DNA of 7,267 bases from an uncultured Clostridia bacterium (GCA_947629635.1 CANREO010000047.1:1-7267); one strand, 5' to 3'; counted from the first letter of the stretch, positions 1 through 5,449 are shown. Notes: generated by a model from the letters alone, not told the origin. Numbers and translations: made by a program.

Positions 1-77
1 TGGTCGGAGTGGCGAGACTTGAACTCGCGGCCTCATGGTCCCGAACCATGCGCGCTACCAAACTGCGCTACACCCCG
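1..77 (-). tRNA. tRNA-Pro, anticodon CGG
   Basis: Read on the minus strand this is a complete 77-nt cloverleaf with encoded CCA. The acceptor stem CGGGGTG pairs with CACTCCG (one G-T wobble), followed by discriminator A and CCA. The D stem is GCGC/GCGC with loop AGTTTGGTA. The anticodon stem CATGG/CCATG encloses TTCGGGA, giving anticodon CGG with G37, as usual for proline tRNAs. The T stem GCGAG/CTCGC encloses TTCAAGT. It decodes CCG. The 3' end lies exactly at the window edge, so its terminator or any downstream tRNA is not visible. It is probably transcribed from the promoter at 204-232, through a leader of about 120 nt that repeats its own first 25 nt. Confidence 0.96.
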
Positions 78-163
78 ACATGGGTATAAAACTATTTTTT
101 TGGGGCGCGCATGGAGTAGCGAAGCGTCACTTCATCATCGCTACCAAACTGCGCTACACCCCG
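53..163. repeat. 25-bp direct repeat, units 53-77 and 139-163
   Basis: The two units are identical over 25 bp and in the same orientation, 86 bp apart. Unit one is the 5' third of tRNA-Pro; unit two lies upstream of it in the direction of transcription. Mobile elements that integrate into tRNA genes usually duplicate the 3' end, so duplication of a 5' end argues against a classic attachment site. No integrase is visible in the window. Confidence 0.9.
101..163 (-). pseudogene. tRNA-Pro 5' fragment folded into a hairpin (tRNA-like remnant)
   Basis: Bases 139-163 repeat exactly the first 25 nt of the neighbouring tRNA-Pro (53-77), from the acceptor stem through the D arm, with identity ending inside the 3' strand of the D stem. 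The remaining 38 nt are not a normal tRNA: there is no anticodon arm and no T arm. As minus-strand RNA they can still close a hairpin. GGGGTGT (162-156) pairs with GCGCCCC (108-102) using two G-T wobbles, and GTAGCGA (144-138) pairs perfectly with TCGCTAC (122-116). A 10-nt inverted match, GCGCGCATGG at 105-114, also copies the tRNA D/anticodon junction (46-55) in opposite orientation. It could be a degenerate duplicated tRNA gene, a small palindromic repeat that captured tRNA sequence, or a functional structured leader. Sequence alone does not decide. Confidence 0.6.
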
Positions 164-203
164 TTAGGGCAGTTTCATTCGTCCGCATAAATAATGCTAC
201 ACC

Positions 204-232
204 ATATTAGCAACTCCGTCGGCAAAAGTCAA
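204..232 (-). promoter_or_regulatory. Promoter for tRNA-Pro leader
   Basis: On the minus strand TTGACT (232-227) and TAATAT (209-204) are separated by exactly 17 bp, close to the vegetative sigma consensus. Transcription would start near 197 and run through the tRNA-like hairpin into tRNA-Pro, giving a leader of roughly 120 nt. It is divergent from the tRNA-Gln promoter, with about 40 bp between the two -35 boxes. Confidence 0.72.
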
Positions 233-270
233 GAAATAAGATTTTGTTTTTATTATTTGATTGAAAGTAT

Positions 271-299
271 TTGCCAAAATCGGGCTTATAGTATATAAT
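271..299 (+). promoter_or_regulatory. Promoter for tRNA-Gln
   Basis: TTGCCA (271-276) and a perfect TATAAT (294-299) are 17 bp apart. The start site would be near 306, only a few bases before the mature tRNA 5' end at 311, which is typical of single bacterial tRNA genes. Confidence 0.78.
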
Positions 300-310
300 G
301 CTCCTTGCGA

Positions 311-384
311 TGGAGCTTGGTGTAGTGGTAGCACATGGGCCTCTGACTCCCACGGTGTAGGTTCGATTCCTATAGCTCCTGCCA
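311..384 (+). tRNA. tRNA-Gln, anticodon CTG
   Basis: This is a 74-nt cloverleaf with encoded CCA. The acceptor TGGAGCT faces AGCTCCT with an unpaired T1-T72 position; a weak first pair is a known tRNA-Gln feature. The discriminator is G. The D stem GTGT/GCAC has loop AGTGGTA. The anticodon arm TGGGC/TCCCA encloses CTCTGAC, giving anticodon CTG; its last pair (C31-T39) is a mismatch. The T stem GTAGG/CCTAT encloses TTCGATT. It decodes CAG. It has its own promoter and its own terminator, so it is a single-gene transcription unit. Confidence 0.95.
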
Positions 385-390
385 ATAAAT

Positions 391-427
391 ATTGCGAGCA
401 TAATCGGAGATTGCTCGCAATTTTTTA
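391..427 (+). terminator. Intrinsic terminator of tRNA-Gln
   Basis: ATTGCGAGCA (391-400) and TGCTCGCAAT (412-421) form a perfect 10-bp stem with an 11-nt loop. The second arm runs into TTTTTT, a standard rho-independent terminator 6 bases after the tRNA. Confidence 0.9.
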
Positions 428-440
428 TTTTTAAAAAATA

Positions 441-477
441 TTATAATAAAAGGGTCGCGAAATCTACACGCAACCCT
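441..477 (-). terminator. Intrinsic terminator of the flavodoxin operon
   Basis: On the minus strand AGGGTTGCG (477-469) pairs with CGCGACCCT (459-451) over 9 bp with one G-T wobble, followed by TTTATTATAA. It lies 26 bases after the flavodoxin stop codon and faces the tRNA-Gln terminator, so the two converging units are insulated. Confidence 0.83.
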
Positions 478-503
478 CATAAAATTATAGGTAATTTTGG
501 GTT

Positions 504-1022
504 TTATTTTGCCGAAGCACGCGCCCAATCCATTATGCGTTGGCGGTTTGCCACTACTTCTGCGCCGTGGATAGAGATACCGGGAAGCACCGTAGAACCT
601 TTGCATACGCTTGCGATTTCCCTCTCGCTGACGCCGAGTCCACTGCCCTCGTTTGTGCAGAACGGCACAAGCTTTTTACCCTTGAGATCAAGCTTTTCAA
701 GCACCGTAAATACCGCCATGGGGCAAGTCCCCCACCAATTTGGGTAACCTATAAAAATGACGTCATAATCCTCGATATTTTCGGGATATGCAACCACTTC
801 GGGGCGCTCGCCGTTGTCATGCTCTTTCCTCGCCTCGCGGATACAATCGTAATAATCGTCTGCGTAGTGCTTCTTGGGAGCTATTTCAAACAGATCTCCC
901 CCGACGGCCTCCTGTATGTATTCTGCCGCTTGACGGGTATTTCCCTTTTTAAGTTCAACTACGCTGCCGTCAAAATAATTTTGCCCGGTACGCGAAAAAT
1001 ATAGTGTGATAATTTTTGCCAT
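504..1022 (-). CDS. Flavodoxin-family protein (possible FMN-dependent electron carrier or oxidoreductase)
   Basis: This 172-residue cytoplasmic protein has the size and motif order of single-domain flavodoxins that resemble the flavodoxin_4 family. The N-terminal strand runs into YFSRTGQN (residues 8-15), the FMN phosphate-loop region. It is followed by an inserted segment and GNT (27-29) before the first helix. Strand DVIFIGYPNWWGT (87-99) carries the aromatic loop expected to stack on the flavin. PFCTNEGSGLG (120-130) is the third flavin-contacting loop. The start is set by AGGAGG seven bases upstream of ATG. It is the last gene of the minus-strand operon, 43 bases after the peptidase gene, and a terminator follows. 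Its redox partner and substrate cannot be read from sequence. Some relatives are annotated as NAD(P)H-dependent oxidoreductases, so electron transfer is an inference. Confidence 0.87.
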   Translation of the reverse strand: MAKIITLYFSRTGQNYFDGSVVELKKGNTRQAAEYIQEAVGGDLFEIAPKKHYADDYYDCIREARKEHDNGERPEVVAYPENIEDYDVIFIGYPNWWGTCPMAVFTVLEKLDLKGKKLVPFCTNEGSGLGVSEREIASVCKGSTVLPGISIHGAEVVANRQRIMDWARASAK

Positions 1023-1043
1023 AATGTCCTCCTAAAATATGAT

Positions 1044-1061
1044 ATCGGCATTCTGACCGAT
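1044..1061 (-). promoter_or_regulatory. Short intercistronic hairpin before flavodoxin
   Basis: ATCGG (1061-1057 on the minus strand) and CCGAT (1048-1044) form a 5-bp stem with an 8-nt loop in the gap between the peptidase and flavodoxin genes, just upstream of the flavodoxin ribosome binding site. It has no T-run, so it is not a terminator. It might affect mRNA processing or stability; it could also be chance. Confidence 0.3.
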
Positions 1062-1065
1062 CCGT

Positions 1066-2004
1066 TTATTGTTCTTCATCCAAATCCGACGCTATCACGT
1101 ATTGCGCGGTCGAATTGGCGGCGTTGACGGCCGCAAGCCTTGTCGCCTTCACTGCGGCAGACTGCAAAACGGCAAAGTTCAGTACGGGTTTTGCGCCCGA
1201 CGCAAGACAAAACATAGTGTCTCCGTCATAATCGGTGTGTACGGGGCGTATCGCTCTGGCAAGACCGTTGTGCGAAATGCTCGCAATCTTATTCGTCTGC
1301 ACTTTATCAAGTTTTGCGTCCGTAATTATACAGCCGATCGTAGTATTTGTGCCAAGCAGCAACTTCAAAAATTCGCCGTCTGCAAGGCATTTTTCGGTGT
1401 CTATAAAGTTGCCGTCTTTGCCCTTTGCACCGGCCACGATCTTTCCGGCGTCCTCGTCGTATACGTCGCCCATCGCGTTGACTGCCACAATAGCCGTCAC
1501 ATTTACGCCCGCTACCTTGACCGTAGCTGCGCCAACGCCGCTTTTGCAAGCGTTTTTCAAGCCTCTTATCTTACCTACGGTCGCGCCTCTTCCGACGCCT
1601 ATATTGCCGAAAGTAGGTCTTCTTGTTGCGTTTTGACACGCTTTAAGTCCGTATTCGGCTGTCGGATAGTGATATTCCTTTTGATTGAGATCAAAAATCA
1701 CCGCTCCCGTGACTATAGGCACAATTTTGCCCATGGATTTGAAACCGCAACCCTTTTCGCGAAGATATTCCATGACTCCCACACTCGTCGCAAGTCCGTA
1801 TGCCGAACCGCCGCTAAGCACCACGGCGTTTACGCTGTCCATCATCTTTTCGGGGCGGAGCAGATCCGTCTCGCGTGTTCCCGGCGCGCCTCCGCGGCAG
1901 TCGCAACCGCCCATTGCGCCTTTTGGCGACAACACGACCGTAACGCCCGTAAATTGGTCTTCATAATGACCTATATAAAAGCCCTTGGGAATTACAATTT
2001 CCAT
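1066..2004 (-). CDS. P1-family (DmpA-like) self-processing peptidase / aminopeptidase
   Basis: This 312-residue protein belongs to the DmpA/BapA family, N-terminal-nucleophile hydrolases that cut themselves into two chains and then act as aminopeptidases, D-amino-acid esterases or beta-peptidases. Visible marks are the N-terminal GVTVVL (20-25), the glycine-rich segment CDCRGGAPGTRETDLL (34-49), and VVLSGGSAYGL (61-71). The processing site is GTNTTIG (218-224). By family alignment cleavage should fall between Asn220 and Thr221, so Thr221, rather than the serine of DmpA itself, would be the nucleophile. ITDAKL (227-232) follows as expected. No signal peptide is present, so it probably acts in the cytoplasm. 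The start is chosen by AAAGGAG 8 bases upstream, which begins at the stop codon of the channel gene. Length is slightly short for the family but all core motifs are present. The natural substrate is unknown. Confidence 0.92.
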   Translation of the reverse strand: MEIVIPKGFYIGHYEDQFTGVTVVLSPKGAMGGCDCRGGAPGTRETDLLRPEKMMDSVNAVVLSGGSAYGLATSVGVMEYLREKGCGFKSMGKIVPIVTGAVIFDLNQKEYHYPTAEYGLKACQNATRRPTFGNIGVGRGATVGKIRGLKNACKSGVGAATVKVAGVNVTAIVAVNAMGDVYDEDAGKIVAGAKGKDGNFIDTEKCLADGEFLKLLLGTNTTIGCIITDAKLDKVQTNKIASISHNGLARAIRPVHTDYDGDTMFCLASGAKPVLNFAVLQSAAVKATRLAAVNAANSTAQYVIASDLDEEQ

Positions 2005-2016
2005 ATATTCGCTCCT

Positions 2017-2991
2017 TTATTCCGCTTCCGTTTTTGTCTCATCGGAGCTTAACTCGGCTCTATGGACGACGATTTGAGGATACGCTATGCTTATGCCCTC
2101 GGCGTCAAACAACAACTTTATTTCTCGATTTAAGTCGCGTTGCACTTGGAAGATATCCTCCTCCTTGCAAGTCGCCACAATGAGCAGATCAACGCTCGAC
2201 GTATTGAGAGCGTCCACTCCCTTGTATGTGGGACCGTCTATGATTGTGGGAATGCGCGTCGCTATGTCGGGCAGATGGTCCGTCAGGATCTTCTCCACCC
2301 TGCCCAGCGACTCGCCGTACTCGATGCCGACGACTATTTTGGCAAGCGAATTTGCCTTGGTTTGATTTATGATCGTTGTTATTTCGCTGTTATTTATTAT
2401 ATTTAAGTTGCCGCCGGCGTCCGCCACTTTTGTCGTGCGAATGCCTATCTCCTGCACCGTGCCTCTCCAACCGTTGACTATGACTATATCGCCCACTTCT
2501 ATAGAGCCTTCGAAAACAATAAATATGCCGGCGACTATGTCTGCGACAAGGCTCTGCGCTCCGAGGCCTATGACAAGCGTTAAGATCCCGGCGCTGGCCA
2601 GCAAAGTGCTCGTATCAACGCCCCACGCTCCGAGGACGAGTAAAATGCTGACGATCGCGATCACCCACTTTATAAAACTTTCGAGCAACTTGGTTATCGT
2701 AATACCGCGAGCGGTATGCGCAAAACTTTTTCTCGTTATGAAGCGAAGCACAAGCGAAATGGCGGCGGTTATGGTGATGACCCGTATCGTAATCACAATG
2801 CCGGGAACGCCTCTGGAATAGAGCGCTTGCACAAAGTTGTTGTCGCTTACGTTTCTATTGAAAACGGAATCCTCTCCGCGGATCTCGTTTGCAAACACAT
2901 AGGAAACGATTGTCACAGCCACAAACAGGATAAAAATAATCAACTTCAATATTTGCGATTTGGTAGGTTTGGTCAATTTAAGTTTTTCCAT
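2017..2991 (-). CDS. MscS-family mechanosensitive ion channel
   Basis: This is a small-conductance mechanosensitive channel that would open under membrane tension and release solutes during osmotic downshock. Counting from the ATG at 2997, helices lie near residues 16-36, 65-86 and 109-130. The pore-lining helix runs from about 131 to 162 (LLASAGILTLVIGLGAQSLV), with the small-residue pattern of MscS TM3. EGSIEVGDIVIV (163-174) and WRGTVQEIGIRTT (177-189) form the beta domain, and a mixed alpha/beta cytoplasmic domain ends near 315. Length is typical of MscS itself. There are two possible starts. The first ATG (2997) has AAGAG directly abutting it, while the ATG two codons later (2991) has a proper 5-7 base gap, so I use the second. 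It begins within about 10 bases of the upstream stop codon, indicating coupling with the fibronectin-like gene. Confidence 0.93.
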   Translation of the reverse strand: MEKLKLTKPTKSQILKLIIFILFVAVTIVSYVFANEIRGEDSVFNRNVSDNNFVQALYSRGVPGIVITIRVITITAAISLVLRFITRKSFAHTARGITITKLLESFIKWVIAIVSILLVLGAWGVDTSTLLASAGILTLVIGLGAQSLVADIVAGIFIVFEGSIEVGDIVIVNGWRGTVQEIGIRTTKVADAGGNLNIINNSEITTIINQTKANSLAKIVVGIEYGESLGRVEKILTDHLPDIATRIPTIIDGPTYKGVDALNTSSVDLLIVATCKEEDIFQVQRDLNREIKLLFDAEGISIAYPQIVVHRAELSSDETKTEAE

Positions 2992-3000
2992 AATCATCTC

Positions 3001-3507
3001 TTATAAATTTTTGCTTTTTTCGGTGCGAATCTTTTTGGAAGCGAGCACGGTGCTTCCCCCGAGATACGCTTCGCTTCGAACCTCGACCTTATACTCGGTA
3101 TTGGGTTTCAACCCTTCTGCCGTAAATGTGTTTTCGCCGTCCTCAATATCGAAAGTGCGCTTTGTGAAGTAGTTGGATATCACTACGCTCAACCCGTCCT
3201 GCCCGTCGGCGAGCACAAAACATCCGACGGAGCTGTCGGTCGCCCAAACGTCTTCTATGCTGGCTTGCGCAGAAGATTTGGCTACGTTTGGCAAAATCAC
3301 GGATATGCCGAGCATAGACACGGCGAGAAGCGACGTGACGATGCTTGTCAACTTACCCGCCTTCTTCCTGCGCGCAGCGGCGTCGTTGTCGGGTTCGGGA
3401 TTGAACTCTTTTATATCGGGATTGCCGGCAAAAGCGGCTCCGGACACTCCTCCGCTATACTCCTTATCGGGGATAATATTGGTATCTTGATCGTTGAAAT
3501 CTCGCAT
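3001..3507 (-). CDS. Single-pass membrane protein with fibronectin-III-like domain
   Basis: This 168-residue protein has three parts. First is a polar, charged N-terminal tail (1-52) ending in RRKK (46-49). Next is one hydrophobic segment at about 53-73 (TSIVTSLLAVSMLGISVILP). Last is a C-terminal domain of about 90 residues. Basic residues before the helix predict an N-in, C-out topology with the domain outside. The C-terminal domain resembles a fibronectin type III fold: an FTAEGLKPNTEYKVEVR segment (128-144), the usual loop and F-strand signature, then a final strand before KKIRTE. No enzymatic motif is visible and I do not recognise a named family. It is the first gene of the operon and sits 3 bases from the ATG at 2997 of the MscS gene, so an envelope or channel-associated role is possible but only inferred. 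AAAGGA lies 8 bases before the ATG. Confidence 0.82.
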   Translation of the reverse strand: MRDFNDQDTNIIPDKEYSGGVSGAAFAGNPDIKEFNPEPDNDAAARRKKAGKLTSIVTSLLAVSMLGISVILPNVAKSSAQASIEDVWATDSSVGCFVLADGQDGLSVVISNYFTKRTFDIEDGENTFTAEGLKPNTEYKVEVRSEAYLGGSTVLASKKIRTEKSKNL

Positions 3508-3527
3508 ATATGTTTCCTTTAGTTATA

Positions 3528-3556
3528 GTTATAATATTTTTTTGCCTAAAAATCAA
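3528..3556 (-). promoter_or_regulatory. Promoter of the minus-strand four-gene operon
   Basis: On the minus strand TTGATT (3556-3551) and TATAAC (3533-3528) are 17 bp apart, each near consensus. The start would be near 3521, leaving a very short leader that holds little more than the ribosome binding site of the first gene. A second TATAAC at 3527-3522 is too far from the -35 box to be the main -10. Confidence 0.6.
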
Positions 3557-3613
3557 TAGATTGACGCAATTTAGTGTGCCCTCGGCATTTTGTGCGAAGG
3601 GGTGGGCATTTGC

Positions 3614-3642
3614 TTGTCAAACGACATCATGTGTTGTATAAT
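3614..3642 (+). promoter_or_regulatory. Promoter of the hydrolase-thiN operon
   Basis: TTGTCA (3614-3619) and a perfect TATAAT (3637-3642) are 17 bp apart. The start near 3649 lies upstream of the GAGGAG site at 3665-3670. This rules out the earlier in-frame ATG at 3574 as the hydrolase start, since it lies upstream of the promoter. It is divergent from the operon promoter at 3528-3556. Confidence 0.8.
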
Positions 3643-3675
3643 TCCCTCATGTGGCAATGCCGCCGAGGAGATATT

Positions 3676-4602
3676 ATGCGAGAATTTTTTCTTGAAAGCT
3701 TTGACAAAACCCCCATATACGTCACATTGTGGGACGATGTAGATATGCCGAAAGGCGTCGTCATGGTGTTGCACGGCATGGGCGAATACGCCGGCTTTTA
3801 CAATCGCTTCGCCGAGTATTTGAACGGACGCGGATATATAGTTTTTGCGGACGATCATCGCGGACACGGCAGGACTGAAAAAGACGAAAACAGAGGCAGA
3901 CATAAAGGCAATATCTTCAAAAAGACGATAAAAGACGAATTATACTTCATGCAATGGTTGGAGGGAAAATACCACCTCCCGATATTTCTTCTCGGGCACA
4001 GTTACGGTAGTTTTCTCTGCCAAGCTCTCGCGCAATGCGACACTGACGCAAAGGCTATCGCGCTTGTCGGCACGGGCTTTATGCGCGACAAAGGCAGGCT
4101 GGGCGGCATAGTGCTTGCCCCCATAGCGTTTGTCGCCGGCAATTGGCGTCCGAAACTTACGAGAAAAATAAGCGACAATCACTACCACTATAAGGGCGAC
4201 AGCGGCAAAATGCAGTGGCTAAACAGCATCCCCGAACGCCGCGAAGAACTGACGCGCGACAAGTTGATGCGAGTGAATATGAGCGTGAGTTTCTGCTATC
4301 ATATGTTGCGCGAGGTGGGAAAATTGTATTCGAGAAGAGCCAAAGCAAAACTCGATCCGACCACGGCTATCGGCATTTTCAGCGGCACGGACGATCCCAT
4401 AGGCGTATACGGCAAAGGCGTGACAAAGCTGCATTTGATGTACCTATCAGTCGGCGTCAAAAGCGAATTGCATCTCTATGAAGGGGCACGGCACGATGTG
4501 ATCTATGACCGTTGCGAAGCGCAGGTGCAAATGGATATAGCCGACTTTTTCGACAAATTTATCATATATCACCAAACAACCATAGAGGAACTCCTGCAAT
4601 GA
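3676..4602 (+). CDS. Alpha/beta hydrolase, monoglyceride lipase / lysophospholipase type
   Basis: This 308-residue serine hydrolase is of the Hydrolase_4 (serine aminopeptidase S33-like) type, whose members hydrolyse monoacylglycerols or lysophospholipids. VVMVLHGMGEYAG (28-40) is the oxyanion-hole HG motif. FADDHRGHGRT (57-67) is a hallmark of this subfamily. GHSYGS (107-112) holds the nucleophile Ser109, GTDDPIG (237-243) the catalytic Asp240, and GARHDVIYD (270-278) the catalytic His273. The triad is therefore complete and correctly spaced. No signal peptide or membrane segment is clear, so it is likely cytoplasmic. GAGGAG five bases before the ATG at 3676 fixes the start; the longer in-frame reading would begin before the promoter. 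Its stop codon overlaps the start of the thiamine diphosphokinase gene (ATGA), showing translational coupling. The actual ester substrate is not deducible. Confidence 0.92.
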   Translation: MREFFLESFDKTPIYVTLWDDVDMPKGVVMVLHGMGEYAGFYNRFAEYLNGRGYIVFADDHRGHGRTEKDENRGRHKGNIFKKTIKDELYFMQWLEGKYHLPIFLLGHSYGSFLCQALAQCDTDAKAIALVGTGFMRDKGRLGGIVLAPIAFVAGNWRPKLTRKISDNHYHYKGDSGKMQWLNSIPERREELTRDKLMRVNMSVSFCYHMLREVGKLYSRRAKAKLDPTTAIGIFSGTDDPIGVYGKGVTKLHLMYLSVGVKSELHLYEGARHDVIYDRCEAQVQMDIADFFDKFIIYHQTTIEELLQ

Positions 4603-5201
4603 GAGTGGCTATTGTGCTCAACAGCGGTAATCCCGTCTCGCGCACGATTAAGGCAGACAAAATAATCTGCTGCGACGCAGGCTATCTCACCTGCCCCGTG
4701 CAGCCCGACATATTGCTCGGCGATTTCGATTCGATGCCGAAGCCGAACGACTTCGACGGCGAAATAATAGAGCATGACTCCCATAAAAATGCCGGCGACG
4801 GCGAGCTTGCCGTTTATTACGCCAATGAAGTTCTCTGTGCCGACGAGATAGTTTTTTACGGCGTTTTGGGCGGCAGATACGACCATATTCTGTGCAACTT
4901 TGCCATTATGCGGCTTGCGGCGGATCTGGGCATGCAAGCGTGCGCCGAGGAAGAGTGGCTCAATATATATCTAGTGCGCGGCAAAAAGCAAATAAACTCG
5001 CAAAAGGGCGAAACTATATCCATACTCCCCTTGGGAGGCAACGCCATCGTCAACTGCTCGGACAATCTGGAATATCCGCTTGAAGATCTTCTCCTCACTT
5101 CTTCGGACACTCGCGGCTTGTCCAACGTGTCAAAAGGCGGCCCGATCGAAATAGACGTAAAGGCGGGAACGGCGCTTGTATTTCGCTATATTAAGCATTA
5201 A
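4599..5201 (+). CDS. thiN: Thiamine diphosphokinase
   Basis: This 200-residue protein matches thiamine pyrophosphokinases, which transfer diphosphate from ATP to thiamine to make the cofactor thiamine diphosphate. CDAGY (25-29) and PDILLGDFDS (36-45) are the first nucleotide and metal motif, with Asp42 and Asp44. GVLGGRYDHILCNF (88-101) is the family's GGRxDH element. A C-terminal beta domain contains ISILPLGG (140-147) and GLSN (173-176), as expected for the thiamine-binding part. The second acidic motif, normally KDxTDxELA, reads KNAGDGELA here (63-71): Asp67 and Glu69 remain, but one Asp is Asn64 and the Thr is Gly66. Activity may therefore be altered, or the substrate may differ. The start uses AGAGGAA eight bases upstream and overlaps the hydrolase stop by 4 bases. 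No thiamine riboswitch precedes the operon, whose leader is too short to hold one. Confidence 0.86.
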   Translation: MRVAIVLNSGNPVSRTIKADKIICCDAGYLTCPVQPDILLGDFDSMPKPNDFDGEIIEHDSHKNAGDGELAVYYANEVLCADEIVFYGVLGGRYDHILCNFAIMRLAADLGMQACAEEEWLNIYLVRGKKQINSQKGETISILPLGGNAIVNCSDNLEYPLEDLLLTSSDTRGLSNVSKGGPIEIDVKAGTALVFRYIKH

Positions 5202-5202
5202 A

Positions 5203-5216
5203 GGCAAGAAGTTGCC
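5203..5216 (+). other. Small hairpin just after thiN
   Basis: GGCAA (5203-5207) and TTGCC (5212-5216) form a 5-bp stem with a 4-nt loop, starting 2 bases after the stop codon. No T-run follows, so it is at best a weak pause or mRNA-protecting structure. The better terminator is at 5331-5357. Confidence 0.35.
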
Positions 5217-5275
5217 CATAAATAAAATTTTAATAAAATTTGCGAATTTCCAATAAATTTACGTAAATATTTGTA

Positions 5276-5281
5276 TATAAT
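5276..5281 (+). promoter_or_regulatory. Isolated -10-like TATAAT
   Basis: A perfect TATAAT lies about 50 bases before the terminator at 5331, with a TG two bases upstream, one base off an extended -10. No credible -35 is present 16-18 bp upstream, where the sequence is plain AT-rich. If active, it would give a roughly 70-nt transcript ending at that terminator. In such AT-rich DNA it may be chance. Confidence 0.25.
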
Positions 5282-5330
5282 GCGAAAACAATAAAAATTG
5301 AAATAATCAACCTTTAATCTTTCTGCAAAT

Positions 5331-5357
5331 ACAGTCGCGCGGCGGCTGTTTTTGTTT
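5331..5357 (+). terminator. Intrinsic terminator downstream of hydrolase-thiN
   Basis: ACAGTCGC (5331-5338) pairs with GCGGCTGT (5342-5349) over 8 bp with one G-T wobble and a 3-nt loop, followed by TTTTGTTT. It most likely ends the hydrolase-thiN transcript, leaving about 130 nt of 3' untranslated RNA. Confidence 0.8.
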
Positions 5358-5449
5358 ATGCTCACCGAAAATCGCAGCGCGTTTGCTATTTTTATACTCG
5401 CATTTATGTAGTTTCGATATCAAACGACGCAATTAAAATCGAAGCCGAA

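Noticed and set aside
53..163. Phage or integrative-element attachment site at tRNA-Pro
   Set aside because: The duplicated part is the 5' end of the tRNA rather than the usual 3' end, the repeats are only 86 bp apart, and no integrase or cargo gene lies between them.
78..197. T-box or other riboswitch before tRNA-Pro
   Set aside because: The leader has no T-box motif or antiterminator pair and precedes a tRNA, not an aminoacyl-tRNA synthetase or amino-acid gene. Its structure is explained by the tRNA fragment hairpin.
197..401. Small minus-strand open frames across the tRNA-Gln gene
   Set aside because: They overlap a complete tRNA on the other strand, lack ribosome binding sites and have no recognisable protein features.
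1069..2052. Long plus-strand open frame of 327 codons
   Set aside because: It is antisense to the P1 peptidase gene, which has clear family motifs and a ribosome binding site. The antisense frame shows no recognisable domain and its start lacks a ribosome binding site.
3574..3675. N-terminal extension of 34 residues on the hydrolase
   Set aside because: The upstream ATG precedes the TTGTCA/TATAAT promoter and would not be transcribed from it, and no ribosome binding site precedes it. The ATG at 3676 has GAGGAG at the right distance.
3643..3675. Thiamine diphosphate riboswitch for the thiN operon
   Set aside because: The leader from the likely start near 3649 to the ATG at 3676 is under 30 nt, far too short for this riboswitch, and its conserved motifs are not seen.
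5358..5400. Second terminator formed by AAAATCGCA and TGCTATTTT
   Set aside because: The stem has a central mismatch and only three G-C-containing pairs. It follows a better terminator by a few bases and is likely chance in AT-rich DNA.
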